Source: Pseudocolwellia sp. AS88 (GTDB taxonomy: Bacteria > Pseudomonadota > Gammaproteobacteria > Enterobacterales > Alteromonadaceae). From it: DNA of 64,000 nucleotides. Both the position numbers and the translations under genes were made by a program. The notes under the pieces were generated by a model. It worked only from the letters and a program-made list of their open reading frames with translations, ran no database searches and was not told the origin of the DNA. The first letter of the stretch is position 1. Each line of letters opens with the position of its first letter. Below, piece after piece: positions 1 to 9,807 of the stretch. The DNA is taken from positions 186,001 through 250,000 of the forward strand of contig NZ_JAUPEC010000003.1 of the NCBI RefSeq assembly GCF_030551755.1, in the 5' to 3' direction.

Positions 1-45
1 ATCGTTCTGTTTAATGAGTTTACAATTAAGGAATGGGAAGCATAG

Positions 46-516
46 TTATTTATTTTCTTTAATCAATTCTATTAATTTGGGCTTTTGCTTTTTTGCTTCA
101 GGCCAAAAGCCCAAAAGAATGAGGGTAATGCCAAAAAACAACATTCCAAATGGAATTAAATAAGGCAAAGAAAAATTATCTAGATTTGATAAAACCAATA
201 AACATCCCAAACCAACACAAAAAAACCAAATAGACATAAAGCATAAAACTAATGCGTGCGGCCTCATTGTAATATTAACGCTTGAACCTTTATCCGTTAA
301 GGTTATTTCACCTTGAATAATAGGAAGAAAAGAGTTTTGATATGAGATGTTTTTTTGTATTGTAAATCGGTTATCGGTTATTGAACCTTTGTATTCATTT
401 CCTGCTTCAAAAAGCCCAAAATTCTTAGAACCTATATTTTTACTGATATTAGTAACTATTATTTCGGGTGGATTAGTTGTATCAATTGTAAAACTATCAT
501 ATGGAATTACTTTCAT
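46..516 (-). CDS. Hypothetical membrane protein, two predicted helices
   Basis: 156 residues. The N-terminal ~85 residues are soluble and beta-rich in appearance, followed by two hydrophobic segments (about 88–108 and 118–138) separated by a short loop, and a lysine-rich tail. The start is an ATG preceded by a GGGA ribosome-binding site. I do not recognise the family. The topology (soluble N-terminus, two helices, basic tail) suggests a small inner-membrane protein. No neighbour within 700 bases explains it. The gene is complete; only 45 bases precede its stop in the window. Confidence 0.6.
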   Translation of the reverse strand: MKVIPYDSFTIDTTNPPEIIVTNISKNIGSKNFGLFEAGNEYKGSITDNRFTIQKNISYQNSFLPIIQGEITLTDKGSSVNITMRPHALVLCFMSIWFFCVGLGCLLVLSNLDNFSLPYLIPFGMLFFGITLILLGFWPEAKKQKPKLIELIKENK

Positions 517-1273
517 ACGTCCCTAGGAAATTATCGCTCTATTAAGAGTCTTAATACACTCATAGACAATAATCCAGTTCTAAATATTTATCAATAACTT
601 AAAACCAATGAACTTTGTCTATTCTTCACTTTTATAATTATTTTTCACTTCCCTCCTTCTTTAAAGCTAAAACCATGACCAATGATACTTATGTAGGTAA
701 TAACTATAAAAGGTTTTTTAAGGTTTACTAAAGCAGTTTAGTCATTAGTCTTTTCTTAGCATTATCTTATATAAATAACATTTCGCTACACTAAAAATCA
801 TCATTCGATACTGAATATTAGAACCTAAAGAGCCTTTTTTTGTCTTTTGTTTTGGAATAATCCAACCGAAGAAACATAAATTACAGACATATTTATACAC
901 ATTTAAACTTTCTAATTTTAAGACCTATTCTTCTATTCTTATTAATGCTAGATGATTTTTATCTTGCTGAAAGTATTGTAAAAAACAGGATTTGTTAATG
1001 TGTTGTTTATCTTGCTTTTACATCATGTATCTCTTCTTTTAAACAATCCTTAATAATTTTAAGTCACATAATGTGTGCTTTTTATACTCAAAAAATTGTT
1101 GACTAAAATAAAAGTAGGTGGGAGTATGCCCTTGGCTTGGGCTTATGCTCACTTGTATTTTTGAGGTGATATTAAGTTATTGCTCTTTCGGCGAAGGGCA
1201 TAGTTTGACAAATAAAAGCATTACACAAATTGTCATTTCTTAGCTCTAAAACATAAAAATATTGGGGAAAATC
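517..1273. other. Long intergenic region before the porin/ABC locus
   Basis: About 750 bases without a convincing ORF, very AT-rich. It contains the stem-loop at 1118–1152 and a pair of inverted hexamers TGACAA (1206–1211) and TTGTCA (1230–1235) about 40–70 bases before the porin start, which could be an operator. Nothing else was recognised; the region probably holds the promoter and regulatory sites of the downstream polyol-import locus. Confidence 0.4.
1118..1152 (+). promoter_or_regulatory. Imperfect stem-loop upstream of the porin
   Basis: The arms GTGGGAGTATGCCC (1118–1131) and GGGCTTATGCTCAC (1139–1152) pair at 12 of 14 positions, counting G-U pairs, around a 7-base loop TTGGCTT. No T-run follows, so it is not a typical terminator. 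It lies about 120 bases before the porin start and could be a 5'-leader structure or an operator. Confidence 0.45.
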
Positions 1274-2638
1274 ATGTTTAAAAACTTCAGATCAAAAGAA
1301 ACTGTTCAAAAAACATCATCTAAATTTGGCAAAATAGGCTTAATTGCAGCTGCAGTTATGGCTGTTTCAGCACCAAGCACACAAGCGGCAGAATTTCTTG
1401 ACGGTCTTGCCGAGGTGAACTTCTTAGCACTGCAAAACTATCAATCTATTCAAGCAAAAGAAGGCGCATTTCGTCCTGTAGACGAAGAACAGTCTTCTGG
1501 CTTTGGTCGTTTAAGAGTAAATTTACAATTTAAGTTTCATATCACAGAATTTATTACAGCCGATGTAGATATTGCTGAAGAGCCAAATGACTTTGGTAAT
1601 AACGGCGATAGAGATTTTTCATTCCACCAAGATTTTGCAGGTATCGAATTTGAGTTTCTTGGGATGACAGGTCAAGCGAGTGAAGATTCAGACTTAACAT
1701 TACGTGTAGGTAACATCGGAGCAGCTCCTTTTCAATTTAAAGGCTTTCAAGATGGAGCTGATAACCAAGGCAATGCGCTAATTGGTAACGGCATGACTGA
1801 TTATGCAACAGCCGAAAATGGTGCACAATTAAGTTACAGCAAGTCTTATGAAAGTGGTCTTATCCGTGGTTATAACGTTGCGGGTCATATGACAACATCA
1901 AGCTTTGGTGAAGCGTTCCAAGAAGATCGCGGTTTCAACTACCGAATTCAGGGTACTCTTGAGTTTGAAGGTGGTTTTAAAGCCGGCTTAAACTTTTTCC
2001 AAGCCAATCAAGGCGATCAATTACGCTTTGAAAATGGCGTTGCAAGCCTCGATGGTTTAACAACCACTAACTATCGCTTTGGTGATGGTGAAAACTATAA
2101 CTTTTCTGCTTCTGCTTCAAGCGAGCGTGATACCCATGTTGGCGCGCTACCAGGTCTTGAACAGTCAATTATTCAATTAAATTTAGCTTACCAACCTAAC
2201 GCTAATACCAGCCTTATCTTCATGATTGGTCAAACAACTGATGATTATACTTTTGCCGATGCTGATGGCAATGCAGTAGCTGGTATTACGTATTTAGGCA
2301 CTAACGGTGTTGCTGATCCTGCAGGAACAACCTTTGATTCTTCAAGAGTTATTGAAGGTGAATCAAAAGTTGAATACTTCAGCTTAGAAGCACAACATTA
2401 TCTTATTCCTAACAAGCTTTACGTAGCTGCCCGTTACGCTGAAGCTGAAAATACCTCTGAACTTATCGAACAGGTTGACAATACTGTTGAACGTCTTCAA
2501 TTAGCGGCTGGTTATTGGTTCAATGACAAAACGCTTTTGAAGTTCGAGTATGTTGATCAAGATGAGGGTGTTAATTCTGGCGGCCAAATTGGTGCTGGAT
2601 TTGACGGTTTCACGTCTGAGATCTCAGTTAAGTTCTAA
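1274..2638 (+). CDS. Outer-membrane porin-like beta-barrel protein
   Basis: 454 residues from the ATG at 1274, chosen over the upstream in-frame TTG at 1262 because GGGG lies six bases before it. The N-terminus is basic, then a hydrophobic stretch ending in TQAAEF, a likely signal-peptidase I site. The mature part has alternating beta-strand patterns and ends in SVKF, the terminal aromatic residue expected of Bam-assembled barrels. The protein precedes, on the same strand, a complete polyol/sugar ABC importer, so it is probably the outer-membrane entry channel for the same substrate. The exact porin family is not certain; the substrate is inferred from context only. Confidence 0.8.
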   Translation: MFKNFRSKETVQKTSSKFGKIGLIAAAVMAVSAPSTQAAEFLDGLAEVNFLALQNYQSIQAKEGAFRPVDEEQSSGFGRLRVNLQFKFHITEFITADVDIAEEPNDFGNNGDRDFSFHQDFAGIEFEFLGMTGQASEDSDLTLRVGNIGAAPFQFKGFQDGADNQGNALIGNGMTDYATAENGAQLSYSKSYESGLIRGYNVAGHMTTSSFGEAFQEDRGFNYRIQGTLEFEGGFKAGLNFFQANQGDQLRFENGVASLDGLTTTNYRFGDGENYNFSASASSERDTHVGALPGLEQSIIQLNLAYQPNANTSLIFMIGQTTDDYTFADADGNAVAGITYLGTNGVADPAGTTFDSSRVIEGESKVEYFSLEAQHYLIPNKLYVAARYAEAENTSELIEQVDNTVERLQLAAGYWFNDKTLLKFEYVDQDEGVNSGGQIGAGFDGFTSEISVKF

Positions 2639-2655
2639 ACTTAGTGATGCTCAAA

Positions 2656-2718
2656 TTGTGACCAGCCTGTTATATTGATTTCATCGTATGATGATATTTC
2701 ATACAGAAATGGTCACAA
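2656..2718 (+). promoter_or_regulatory. Nested inverted repeats between porin and binding protein
   Basis: A perfect 9-bp outer inverted repeat, TTGTGACCA (2656–2664) and TGGTCACAA (2710–2718), encloses a second one, GTATGA (2686–2691) and TCATAC (2699–2704). No poly-T follows. It may be an operator, an mRNA-processing or stabilising structure, or a partial terminator that separates porin from importer expression. Confidence 0.5.
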
Positions 2719-2788
2719 AACACCTCTAATTCTGATTGTAAGAAAGTCCTTTCTTTCTTCACTCTCATCTAAAGAATAGGAAAAAGAT

Positions 2789-4099
2789 ATGTTAAATAAA
2801 TTATGTATTGCAATGTGTGCGGCACTAACCGTAAGCCTACCTGTTTTAGCTGAAACGCTAACAATAGCCACTGTGAATAATGGCGACATGGTCATCATGA
2901 AAGAATTAAGTGATGATTTTACTAAAAAGAACCCTGGTATAGATTTAGAGTGGGTTACTTTTGAAGAAAACATTTTGCGTCAACGTGTTACAACTGATGT
3001 TGCAACTAAAGGCGGCCAATACGATGTAATGACTATTGGTACTTATGAAGTGCCAATTTGGGCAAATCGTGGTTGGTTATTACCTTTAGATAAGCTTGAT
3101 GCAAATTATGATCTTGATGATTTACTACCAGCAGTAAGAGATGGTTTAACAGTAAACGACAAGCTGCACGCTGCTCCATTTTATGCTGAAAGTTCAATGG
3201 TAATGTACCGAACTGACTTACTAGCGAAAGCTGGTTTAAAAATGCCTAAAGAACCAACGTGGAAGTTTATTGAGAAAGCTGCCGCGGCGATGACAGATAA
3301 AGAAAACAGTGTTTATGGTATTTGTCTACGTGGTAAAGCTGGCTGGGGCGAAAACATGGCGTTACTTACGGCTATGTCTAACTCTTTCGGCGCTCGATGG
3401 TTTGATGAAAACTGGGAACCACAGTTAGATAGTAAAGCATGGCACGACACGGTTGATTATTATGTGTCGTTATTACAAAACTATGGTCCTCCAGGTGCAT
3501 CATCTAATGGTTTTAATGAGAACTTAGCATTATTCCAAACAGGTAAATGTGGCATGTGGATAGATGCAACGGTTGCTGGTTCATTTATTAGCAACCCTGA
3601 AGATTCTGAAGTTGCTGATAAAGTTGGTTTTGCATTAGCACCAGATAACGGATTAGGAAAACGCGGTAATTGGTTGTGGGCATGGTCTCTAGCCGTTCCT
3701 GCAAGTACCAAAAAGTCTGAAGCTGCAATGAAGTTTGTGAGCTGGGCAACGTCTAAAGAGTATTTAGCTTTGGTTGCTAAAGAAAAAGGTTTAGCGAAAG
3801 TTCCTCCTGGAACACGTCAATCTTTATACAACAACCCTGCTTATATGGAAGCGTCGCCTTTTGCACAAATTACGTTAGACTCGATCAATGCTGCTGATCC
3901 TAATAACCCAACCGTTGACCCGGTTCCATACGTTGGAATCCAGTATGTTGCTATCCCTGAGTTTCAAGGGATAGGAACTGCTGTTGGTCGTCAATTGTCT
4001 GCTGTTCTTGCTGGTCAAATGTCAGTAAAAGAAGGTTTGGCTCGTTCTCAGAAGTTAGTTAAGCGCTCAATGCGTAAAGCTGGTTATCCGAAAAATTAA
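2789..4099 (+). CDS. ABC transporter substrate-binding protein, sorbitol/mannitol type
   Basis: 436 residues with a signal peptide (MLNKLC… ending near VLAETL). The mature N-terminus (LTIATVNNGDM) and the segment EENILRQRVTTDVATKGGQYDVMTIG are typical of cluster-D (SBP_bac_1) periplasmic binding proteins of the SmoE/MtlE polyol group. It should capture a polyol or sugar in the periplasm and deliver it to the two permeases that follow. The gene heads a cluster SBP–permease–permease–ATPase, and a strong stem-loop directly after its stop may raise its mRNA level above that of the permeases. Substrate assignment is by recalled similarity; no polyol dehydrogenase is in the window. Confidence 0.88.
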   Translation: MLNKLCIAMCAALTVSLPVLAETLTIATVNNGDMVIMKELSDDFTKKNPGIDLEWVTFEENILRQRVTTDVATKGGQYDVMTIGTYEVPIWANRGWLLPLDKLDANYDLDDLLPAVRDGLTVNDKLHAAPFYAESSMVMYRTDLLAKAGLKMPKEPTWKFIEKAAAAMTDKENSVYGICLRGKAGWGENMALLTAMSNSFGARWFDENWEPQLDSKAWHDTVDYYVSLLQNYGPPGASSNGFNENLALFQTGKCGMWIDATVAGSFISNPEDSEVADKVGFALAPDNGLGKRGNWLWAWSLAVPASTKKSEAAMKFVSWATSKEYLALVAKEKGLAKVPPGTRQSLYNNPAYMEASPFAQITLDSINAADPNNPTVDPVPYVGIQYVAIPEFQGIGTAVGRQLSAVLAGQMSVKEGLARSQKLVKRSMRKAGYPKN

Positions 4100-4104
4100 G
4101 CCTA

Positions 4105-4142
4105 TGCATCACGAGGTGTAACCCCCTGCGCCTCGTGATGCA
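4105..4142 (+). promoter_or_regulatory. Perfect 12-bp stem-loop between SBP and permease genes
   Basis: TGCATCACGAGG (4105–4116) and CCTCGTGATGCA (4131–4142) are perfectly complementary with a 14-base loop. No T-run follows, so it resembles the 3'-protecting stem-loops found after binding-protein genes in other ABC operons rather than a strong terminator. Confidence 0.65.
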
Positions 4143-4167
4143 ACTTTAAATAATTTTAGGAGTACAT

Positions 4168-5040
4168 ATGGCTACTAACAACTCTAGAGCACTAGCTCGC
4201 GCAATGTTATCACCTGCAGTGATACTGTTGTTGATATGGATGGTTGTTCCTTTAGTAATGACCATTTACTTTTCATTCTTGGATTACAATTTATTCATGC
4301 CCGGTGAGCATGACTTTATTGGCCTACTTAACTACGAGTTTTTCTTAACGGATCCAGCGTTTGTTGATTCATTTTTTAATACCATAATACTCGTTGTGGG
4401 CGTTTTGTTTATTACCTTAGTTGGTGGCACTGGCTTAGCAATATTACTTGACCAAGCTATTTATGGTAGAAATTTTGTTCGCATTATGGTGTTAGCACCT
4501 TTCTTTGTAATGCCTACTGTATCTGCATTAGTGTGGAAAAATATGTTTATGAACCCGGTTAATGGGTTATTTGCTTATTTTGCTACTTCGTTAGGTTTTG
4601 AGCCTATCGATTTTCTATCTCAAATGCCGTTAACCTCAATTATTATTATTGTGTCTTGGCAGTGGTTACCGTTTGCATCACTGATTTTATTAACTGCAAT
4701 TCAATCACTTGATCGTGAACAACTTGAAGCAGCTGAACTTGATGGTGCAGGTAAATTTAGTCGATTCAGGTTTATGGTATTGCCGCATTTGTCTCGCGCA
4801 ATGACGGCTGTAGTATTAATTGAAACTATTTTCTTACTGTCTATTTTTGCTGAAATATTAGTAACAACAGCAGGTGGCCCAGGTAATGCGTCTACCAATA
4901 TTAGTTACTTAATTTATTCGCAATCATTACTTGAGTTTGATGTTGGTATGGGATCTGCGGGTGGATTAGTCGCCGTTATTATTGCCAATATAGTCGCAAT
5001 ATTCCTGATGCGTATGATCGGCAAGAACATAGAAGGATAA
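4168..5040 (+). CDS. ABC sugar/polyol permease (first subunit)
   Basis: 290 residues, six predicted membrane helices. The cytoplasmic EAA loop is visible as LEAAELDGAGKFSRFRF (about residues 187–205), which docks on the ATPase. It belongs to the MalF/SmoF class of the binding-protein-dependent permeases. The stop is four bases before the second permease start, indicating translational coupling. An AGGAG site precedes the ATG. With its partner it forms the inner-membrane channel of the importer. Confidence 0.9.
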   Translation: MATNNSRALARAMLSPAVILLLIWMVVPLVMTIYFSFLDYNLFMPGEHDFIGLLNYEFFLTDPAFVDSFFNTIILVVGVLFITLVGGTGLAILLDQAIYGRNFVRIMVLAPFFVMPTVSALVWKNMFMNPVNGLFAYFATSLGFEPIDFLSQMPLTSIIIIVSWQWLPFASLILLTAIQSLDREQLEAAELDGAGKFSRFRFMVLPHLSRAMTAVVLIETIFLLSIFAEILVTTAGGPGNASTNISYLIYSQSLLEFDVGMGSAGGLVAVIIANIVAIFLMRMIGKNIEG

Positions 5041-5044
5041 GAAG

Positions 5045-5875
5045 ATGTCTATTAAAAATTCTAACCGAAGTAAATTATTTTACACGGGACTTGCTTGGTT
5101 AATTAGTACTGCGATATTTTTCCCAATATTGTGGACTTTTTTAACAAGTTTTAAAACTGAAGCTGAAGCGATTAGCGCACCACCTTCTTTGTTCTTTTTT
5201 GATTGGACTCTTGAGAATTACCGAGAAGTAATGGAGCGTTCACCTTATTTCAGACATTTCTGGAATTCAGTGGTGATATCAGTAGGTTCAAGTTTACTTG
5301 GATTACTAATCGCTGTACCAGCTGCTTGGTCAATGGCTTTTAATTCGACCAAGCGTACCAAAAACATATTAATGTGGATGCTATCTACAAAAATGTTACC
5401 ACCTGTTGGCGTACTTATTCCTATTTATTTGTTATTTAGAGACTTAGGTTTATTAGATTCGTTAACTGGCTTAGTTGTAATTATGACTTTGATAAACTTA
5501 CCTATTATGACTTGGATGTTATATACCTATTTCAAAGAAATACCGGGTGAGATTTTAGAAGCTTCACGCATGGATGGTGCCACAATTGGTGAAGAAATAC
5601 TTTATGTATTAGCGCCAATCGCATTACCAGGCATAGCGTCTACATTATTACTAAATATTATTCTCGCGTGGAATGAAGCATTTTGGACATTAATTTTAAC
5701 TGCGGCAAAAGCCGCGCCTTTAACCGCTTTTATTGCAAGTTATTCAAGTCCTGAAGGACTGTTTTATGCAAAATTATCAGCAGCCTCTACCTTAGCAATA
5801 GCACCTATTATTATTTTAGGTTGGTTTAGTCAAAAGCAGTTAGTTCGTGGTTTATCTTTCGGCGCAGTAAAATAG
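5045..5875 (+). CDS. ABC sugar/polyol permease (second subunit)
   Basis: 276 residues, six predicted helices, MalG/SmoG class. The EAA loop reads [16 protein letters not shown] (about residues 177–193), and [12 protein letters not shown] is a typical MalG-class helix segment. It pairs with the preceding permease. Eleven bases separate it from the ATPase gene, so all four genes are likely one transcription unit. Confidence 0.9.
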   Translation: MSIKNSNRSKLFYTGLAWLISTAIFFPILWTFLTSFKTEAEAISAPPSLFFFDWTLENYREVMERSPYFRHFWNSVVISVGSSLLGLLIAVPAAWSMAFNSTKRTKNILMWMLSTKMLPPVGVLIPIYLLFRDLGLLDSLTGLVVIMTLINLPIMTWMLYTYFKEIPGEILEASRMDGATIGEEILYVLAPIALPGIASTLLLNIILAWNEAFWTLILTAAKAAPLTAFIASYSSPEGLFYAKLSAASTLAIAPIIILGWFSQKQLVRGLSFGAVK

Positions 5876-5885
5876 GAACATTATT

Positions 5886-6893
5886 ATGGGTAGCATTTCT
5901 TTAAAACAAGTTACAAAAAGCTTTGAACAACATGAAGTTATTCGTCCGTTAGATTTAGAGATTGAAGAAGGCGAATTTGTTGTTTTTGTTGGTCCGTCTG
6001 GTTGTGGTAAATCAACCCTATTACGTTTGATCGCAGGTCTTGAAGATGTAAGTAGCGGTCAAATTATGATTGATGGTGTAGACGCAACAAACTTAGCTCC
6101 AGCTAAGCGTGGTTTGGCTATGGTATTTCAATCTTATGCCTTATATCCACATATGTCGGTACGAAATAACATTGCGTTTCCTTTAAAGCGCGCAAAGTTA
6201 GACAAAGAAGTTATTGCACAGAAGGTGAATCAAATTGCTGAAGTGTTGAACTTAACTGATTATTTAGATCGAACTCCTGGGCAGCTATCGGGTGGTCAAC
6301 GCCAACGTGTTGCTATTGGACGTGCCATTGTAAGAGAGCCTTCTGCATTTTTATTTGATGAGCCATTATCAAATTTAGATGCGTCTTTACGTGTGAATAT
6401 GCGTTTAGAAATATCTCAATTACATAAAGATCTTAAAACTACCATGATATACGTAACACATGATCAGGTAGAAGCGATGACTATGGCTGACAAAATAGTT
6501 GTACTAAGTGCTGGTCAGATTGAACAAGTAGGTTCGCCACTTGAGCTTTACAAAAATCCAAAAAACAAATTTGTTGCGGGTTTTATTGGTTCGCCAAAAA
6601 TGAACTTTATTCCAATGGAAAGTTCAGCAGAGGATAATGTCGATTCAATTGGTGTGCGTCCTGAACATTTTACTATATCAACGCAAGAAGGCTCTTGGAA
6701 AGGCACTGTAGGCGTATCTGAGCGTTTAGGCTCTGAAACATACTTACATGTAGATGTTGAGAATGTAGGCAAGCTAACGGTACGTGCTGAAGGCGATTGT
6801 GCATTTGAATATGGCGATACTATTTATTTAAGCGCAGTAGCTGAGCAAAGACATTACTTCACTGCAGATGGAACCTGCATTAAAAGAAATTAA
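5886..6893 (+). CDS. ABC transporter ATPase, MalK/SmoK type
   Basis: 335 residues. Walker [10 protein letters not shown] (about 38–46), Q-loop [10 protein letters not shown], signature LSGGQRQRV, Walker B AFLFDEP and the switch histidine YVTHD are all intact, so it should be active. The C-terminal ~100 residues form the TOBE/MalK regulatory region (IGVRPEHF). This is the energy-coupling subunit of the upstream polyol importer and the last gene of the operon; a terminator follows after a miniature inverted-repeat insertion. Confidence 0.93.
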   Translation: MGSISLKQVTKSFEQHEVIRPLDLEIEEGEFVVFVGPSGCGKSTLLRLIAGLEDVSSGQIMIDGVDATNLAPAKRGLAMVFQSYALYPHMSVRNNIAFPLKRAKLDKEVIAQKVNQIAEVLNLTDYLDRTPGQLSGGQRQRVAIGRAIVREPSAFLFDEPLSNLDASLRVNMRLEISQLHKDLKTTMIYVTHDQVEAMTMADKIVVLSAGQIEQVGSPLELYKNPKNKFVAGFIGSPKMNFIPMESSAEDNVDSIGVRPEHFTISTQEGSWKGTVGVSERLGSETYLHVDVENVGKLTVRAEGDCAFEYGDTIYLSAVAEQRHYFTADGTCIKRN

Positions 6894-6920
6894 TGGCTGA
6901 AGCTATGTAATACAGTAACT

Positions 6921-7002
6921 AATATCAACTCGGGATAATGAATGTAACAACACTCAATAAAAATAGCTTATTGACTAACTTTGATTATCCCAAGCTGAGG
7001 TT
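6921..7002. mobile_element. Short MITE copy, family A (82 bp)
   Basis: The ends AATATCAACTCGGGATAA and the reverse complement of the right end, AACCTCAGCTTGGGATAA, match at 14 of 18 positions and resemble the ends of the longer copies at 11004, 21974 and 43603. AACT flanks both sides (6917–6920 and 7003–7006) as a 4-bp target duplication. It appears to be an internally deleted or older member. Confidence 0.6.
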
Positions 7003-7023
7003 AACTAAGTTATAGCTAAAGAA

Positions 7024-7058
7024 AAGCTGAATTCTGTGAGAACAGGATTCAGCTTTTT
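7024..7058 (+). terminator. Rho-independent terminator after the ABC operon
   Basis: AAGCTGAATTCTG and CAGGATTCAGCTT pair over 13 positions with one G-U, followed by TTTTTT. It ends the importer operon and, being AT-bounded on both sides, may also serve the convergent GGDEF–EAL operon. Confidence 0.8.
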
Positions 7059-7133
7059 TATTACTTTTGAATTATTAGCAATCACAAATAGGTTACAGAT
7101 TTTTATTAATAGACTCGCTAAATAATATAATGG

Positions 7134-9152
7134 CTAGCGGCGACAGATTGATTTGTCTAAAGGCTCGGGCTTATCAAAATAATAACCTTGTGCATAATCA
7201 ATATTTAATTTAGTTAAAGCATCAACAATATTGTGATTTTCAACAAATCCAGCTACCACTTTTTGGTTTGTAGTTTTTGCTATTTCACAAATAGATTTCA
7301 CTGTGGTGTAGTCTACTGGATTGCTGAGCATATTCTTGATATATGCGCCGTCTATTTTTATTATGTTGGTCGGTAACTCTTTGATGTAATCATATGAGGA
7401 ATCTGTGTTGCCAGCGTTGTCTATGGCAAACTTACAGCCTAACGACTTTATAGCATCTATAAACTGGAGTGCTCGACTTGTATTACAAATAACAGCGCTT
7501 TCAGGGATCTCGAAACAAAGTTTCTCGGCTAATACTTTACTCTTGGTAAGCTTATTAATAATAAAACTTTCGAGTTTACTGTCGGTTAATGACAAACCAG
7601 ATAAATTAATCGATATAGTATCAATATCGTTAAGTTGTTCATTGTTTTCAGCGAAATAATCATACACCGTATTAATCACCCAAAGGTCTATTTGACTGCT
7701 AAGTTGATAACGCTCAGCAATGGGTAAGAAACTCGCAGGGTTAATTATATTGCTTTGGTTATCTAGCATCCTCACGAAAACCTCAAAATATTTACCTGTA
7801 TTTGGATGTTTTAGCGGCGTAATATCTTGCTTATATAATACAAATGCTCCATTAGTAATCGCATTTTTTATTTGATGAACCGACTGCATGTCTTCAGGTT
7901 TTTCGTCGATAACTTTATGGTCACTATCGAATAAATGAACCGCATTTCTTCCAGAGCTTTTAGCTAAGCTACAGGCTACATCTGCTGCATGTAATAAGTC
8001 TGTAGTTGTACTTTCTTGTGTTTTAGGAGCAACACCAATACTCGCACTTAAATGAAATGTTTCGTTTTCACATTCATAGCTGAGTGTGTTTATGTCTTCT
8101 TTTATCTGATTTGCGATCTTAAGTGCTTTATCAAGAGAACAGTCTTTAATTAAAATGGCAAATTCGTCTCCACCTAATCTTGCAACTGTATCGTAGCTGC
8201 GAACATTGTTTTTAAGGATGCGAGCAACACTTACTAATATTTCATCACCCGCAGCATGACCACAAGTATCGTTAATGGTTTTAAAGTAATCTAAATCGAT
8301 GAAACATAAATAATAGCGGTGTTCTGTGTCTTTTATTATATCGTTTAACTCACGTTCAAAAGCTCTGCGATTATTTAATTCTGTTAGAGGGTCATGAGAA
8401 GCCTGGTGAGATAAGGTATGTGTTAAAAACTTAAAATCGTTACTTAACTCCATTATTTCTGTTGGTGCATTTTTAGCTGCTTGAAAGTTGCCTCCAGATA
8501 AAGCTTTATGAGATGACGCAATTAAACCATTTAAAGGTTTGCAAATCTTTCTGTTAGCCCACCACCATAAAATAATAATGAAAAAGAAGAAAACTCCGCG
8601 TCCGATCCAACCTACGGTAGTCATAAAATGCTTTTCTGACTCTAGGTATTTAGCATCTTTTAAAATAAGAGCATTGGTTTCTTCTAAAAGAAATTGCACA
8701 TCTTGCGATAAGCTCAAGCTGATAGGATCATATTCATCTAATAAAGTACTTAAGCGATTTTCTAATTGATCAGAAGGAATATCACCAATAATATCTAAGT
8801 ATTTATCTATTTTTTTGATGTTGGTTATAGATCGTTTGATTTCAGTTTCAAATTGTTTTAAATAATCTTTAGTTAATACTTCTGCTAGCTCATTGCTTAG
8901 ATAGTAGCCCATATTCTTTGAGCCGTAGATAAGGTAGGTATTACCTGACGCCACAACGAGATCAGTAGACACTAAGAATTGAGCTGCACTATTTTCTATG
9001 CGTTCAAGATCTTTTGCCCACAACATACTTTGGTTGTATTTGTCTGCTAAGGTTTGCACATGGTTGAATTGATAAGCAATCACTTGCTCTAAAGCATAAG
9101 CGCCAAGTAAACAGATACTTACTAATACAGCTAGGTAGCTTCTTATTCTCAT
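7134..9152 (-). CDS. Membrane GGDEF–EAL protein, EAL domain degenerate
   Basis: 672 residues. A membrane helix at 1–21, a periplasmic sensor of about 155 residues, a second helix near 180–198, a HAMP-like linker, a GGDEF domain with intact ARLGGDEFAIL and an RSYD inhibitory site five residues before it, then an EAL-like domain. The EAL signature is EVF, and the LDDFG catalytic motif has become IDNAGNT, so phosphodiesterase activity is doubtful while diguanylate cyclase activity looks intact. It is the last gene of a three-gene operon with a periplasmic protein (9-base gap) and an outer-membrane protein, which suggests its sensor domain receives a signal from those partners. The loss of EAL activity is inferred from motifs only. 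Confidence 0.88.
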   Translation of the reverse strand: MRIRSYLAVLVSICLLGAYALEQVIAYQFNHVQTLADKYNQSMLWAKDLERIENSAAQFLVSTDLVVASGNTYLIYGSKNMGYYLSNELAEVLTKDYLKQFETEIKRSITNIKKIDKYLDIIGDIPSDQLENRLSTLLDEYDPISLSLSQDVQFLLEETNALILKDAKYLESEKHFMTTVGWIGRGVFFFFIIILWWWANRKICKPLNGLIASSHKALSGGNFQAAKNAPTEIMELSNDFKFLTHTLSHQASHDPLTELNNRRAFERELNDIIKDTEHRYYLCFIDLDYFKTINDTCGHAAGDEILVSVARILKNNVRSYDTVARLGGDEFAILIKDCSLDKALKIANQIKEDINTLSYECENETFHLSASIGVAPKTQESTTTDLLHAADVACSLAKSSGRNAVHLFDSDHKVIDEKPEDMQSVHQIKNAITNGAFVLYKQDITPLKHPNTGKYFEVFVRMLDNQSNIINPASFLPIAERYQLSSQIDLWVINTVYDYFAENNEQLNDIDTISINLSGLSLTDSKLESFIINKLTKSKVLAEKLCFEIPESAVICNTSRALQFIDAIKSLGCKFAIDNAGNTDSSYDYIKELPTNIIKIDGAYIKNMLSNPVDYTTVKSICEIAKTTNQKVVAGFVENHNIVDALTKLNIDYAQGYYFDKPEPLDKSICRR

Positions 9153-9161
9153 TAAAAACCT

Positions 9162-9779
9162 TTATATGTTAGTTGCCGCAATCTGATTAATGTCGTTCTT
9201 CCAACTAATATCTGTAATTGCTAGGGTTTTCAATGCTGAATGTAAAGTAAGTAAGGCAAGTTGTGGTGCAACTTTAAAAGCTGCTTTTCCAGCAGGAGAA
9301 AGCTCTTCACCGTTTGCACTGAGTAAAGCTTGTAGCTCTTCAAAAGACTTATTTTCTAAAACAGAACTAATGTTCTTAATTGTATGGTCATTACATTCAG
9401 GACTACGACAGCGTTGGTAATAAAAGCCTTTAATAGTGCGGTCTATATTTATTCCCCAAGCTATTTCAATTAAGCCCCATTTGGCCCACTCAGAACGAGC
9501 TTGTAAGAAGCCTACATGTTTTTTGTCTTTATAAAGTACGTATAAAGTGTGTTTACCTACTTCGCTTTGATGAAGAGTAAATGAAAGCTTTTCTTTAACA
9601 GACGTTCTGTCTTCTTCAGTAATCGAGGTGACTACTGAGCGGTATTCATAGTCTTGTTCGTACATCATTTGAATAGCTGAAACAGGATCTCTTAATGAAC
9701 AAAATGCAGCATTCACTTGAGATATGGTTAACATCTCAAGAATTACTATCAACAGTAAAGTACCTATTTTATTTAACAT
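9162..9779 (-). CDS. Periplasmic protein of unknown function, c-di-GMP operon
   Basis: 205 residues with a signal peptide (cleavage likely after VNAAF). The mature part is mostly soluble, with two cysteines close together in QRCRSPECNDH. A stretch GFLQARSEWAKWGLIEIAWGIN followed by RTIKGFYY is faintly like FMN-binding/RnfG-type domains but lacks a clear flavin-attachment motif, so I do not assign it. It sits between a barrel protein and a membrane diguanylate cyclase, so a ligand-sensing or signal-relay role in the periplasm is a reasonable inference, comparable in layout to YfiR in YfiBNR. Confidence 0.65.
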   Translation of the reverse strand: MLNKIGTLLLIVILEMLTISQVNAAFCSLRDPVSAIQMMYEQDYEYRSVVTSITEEDRTSVKEKLSFTLHQSEVGKHTLYVLYKDKKHVGFLQARSEWAKWGLIEIAWGINIDRTIKGFYYQRCRSPECNDHTIKNISSVLENKSFEELQALLSANGEELSPAGKAAFKVAPQLALLTLHSALKTLAITDISWKNDINQIAATNI

Positions 9780-9807
9780 ATATTACTTACTACTCAGTCA
9801 CTTGCCT

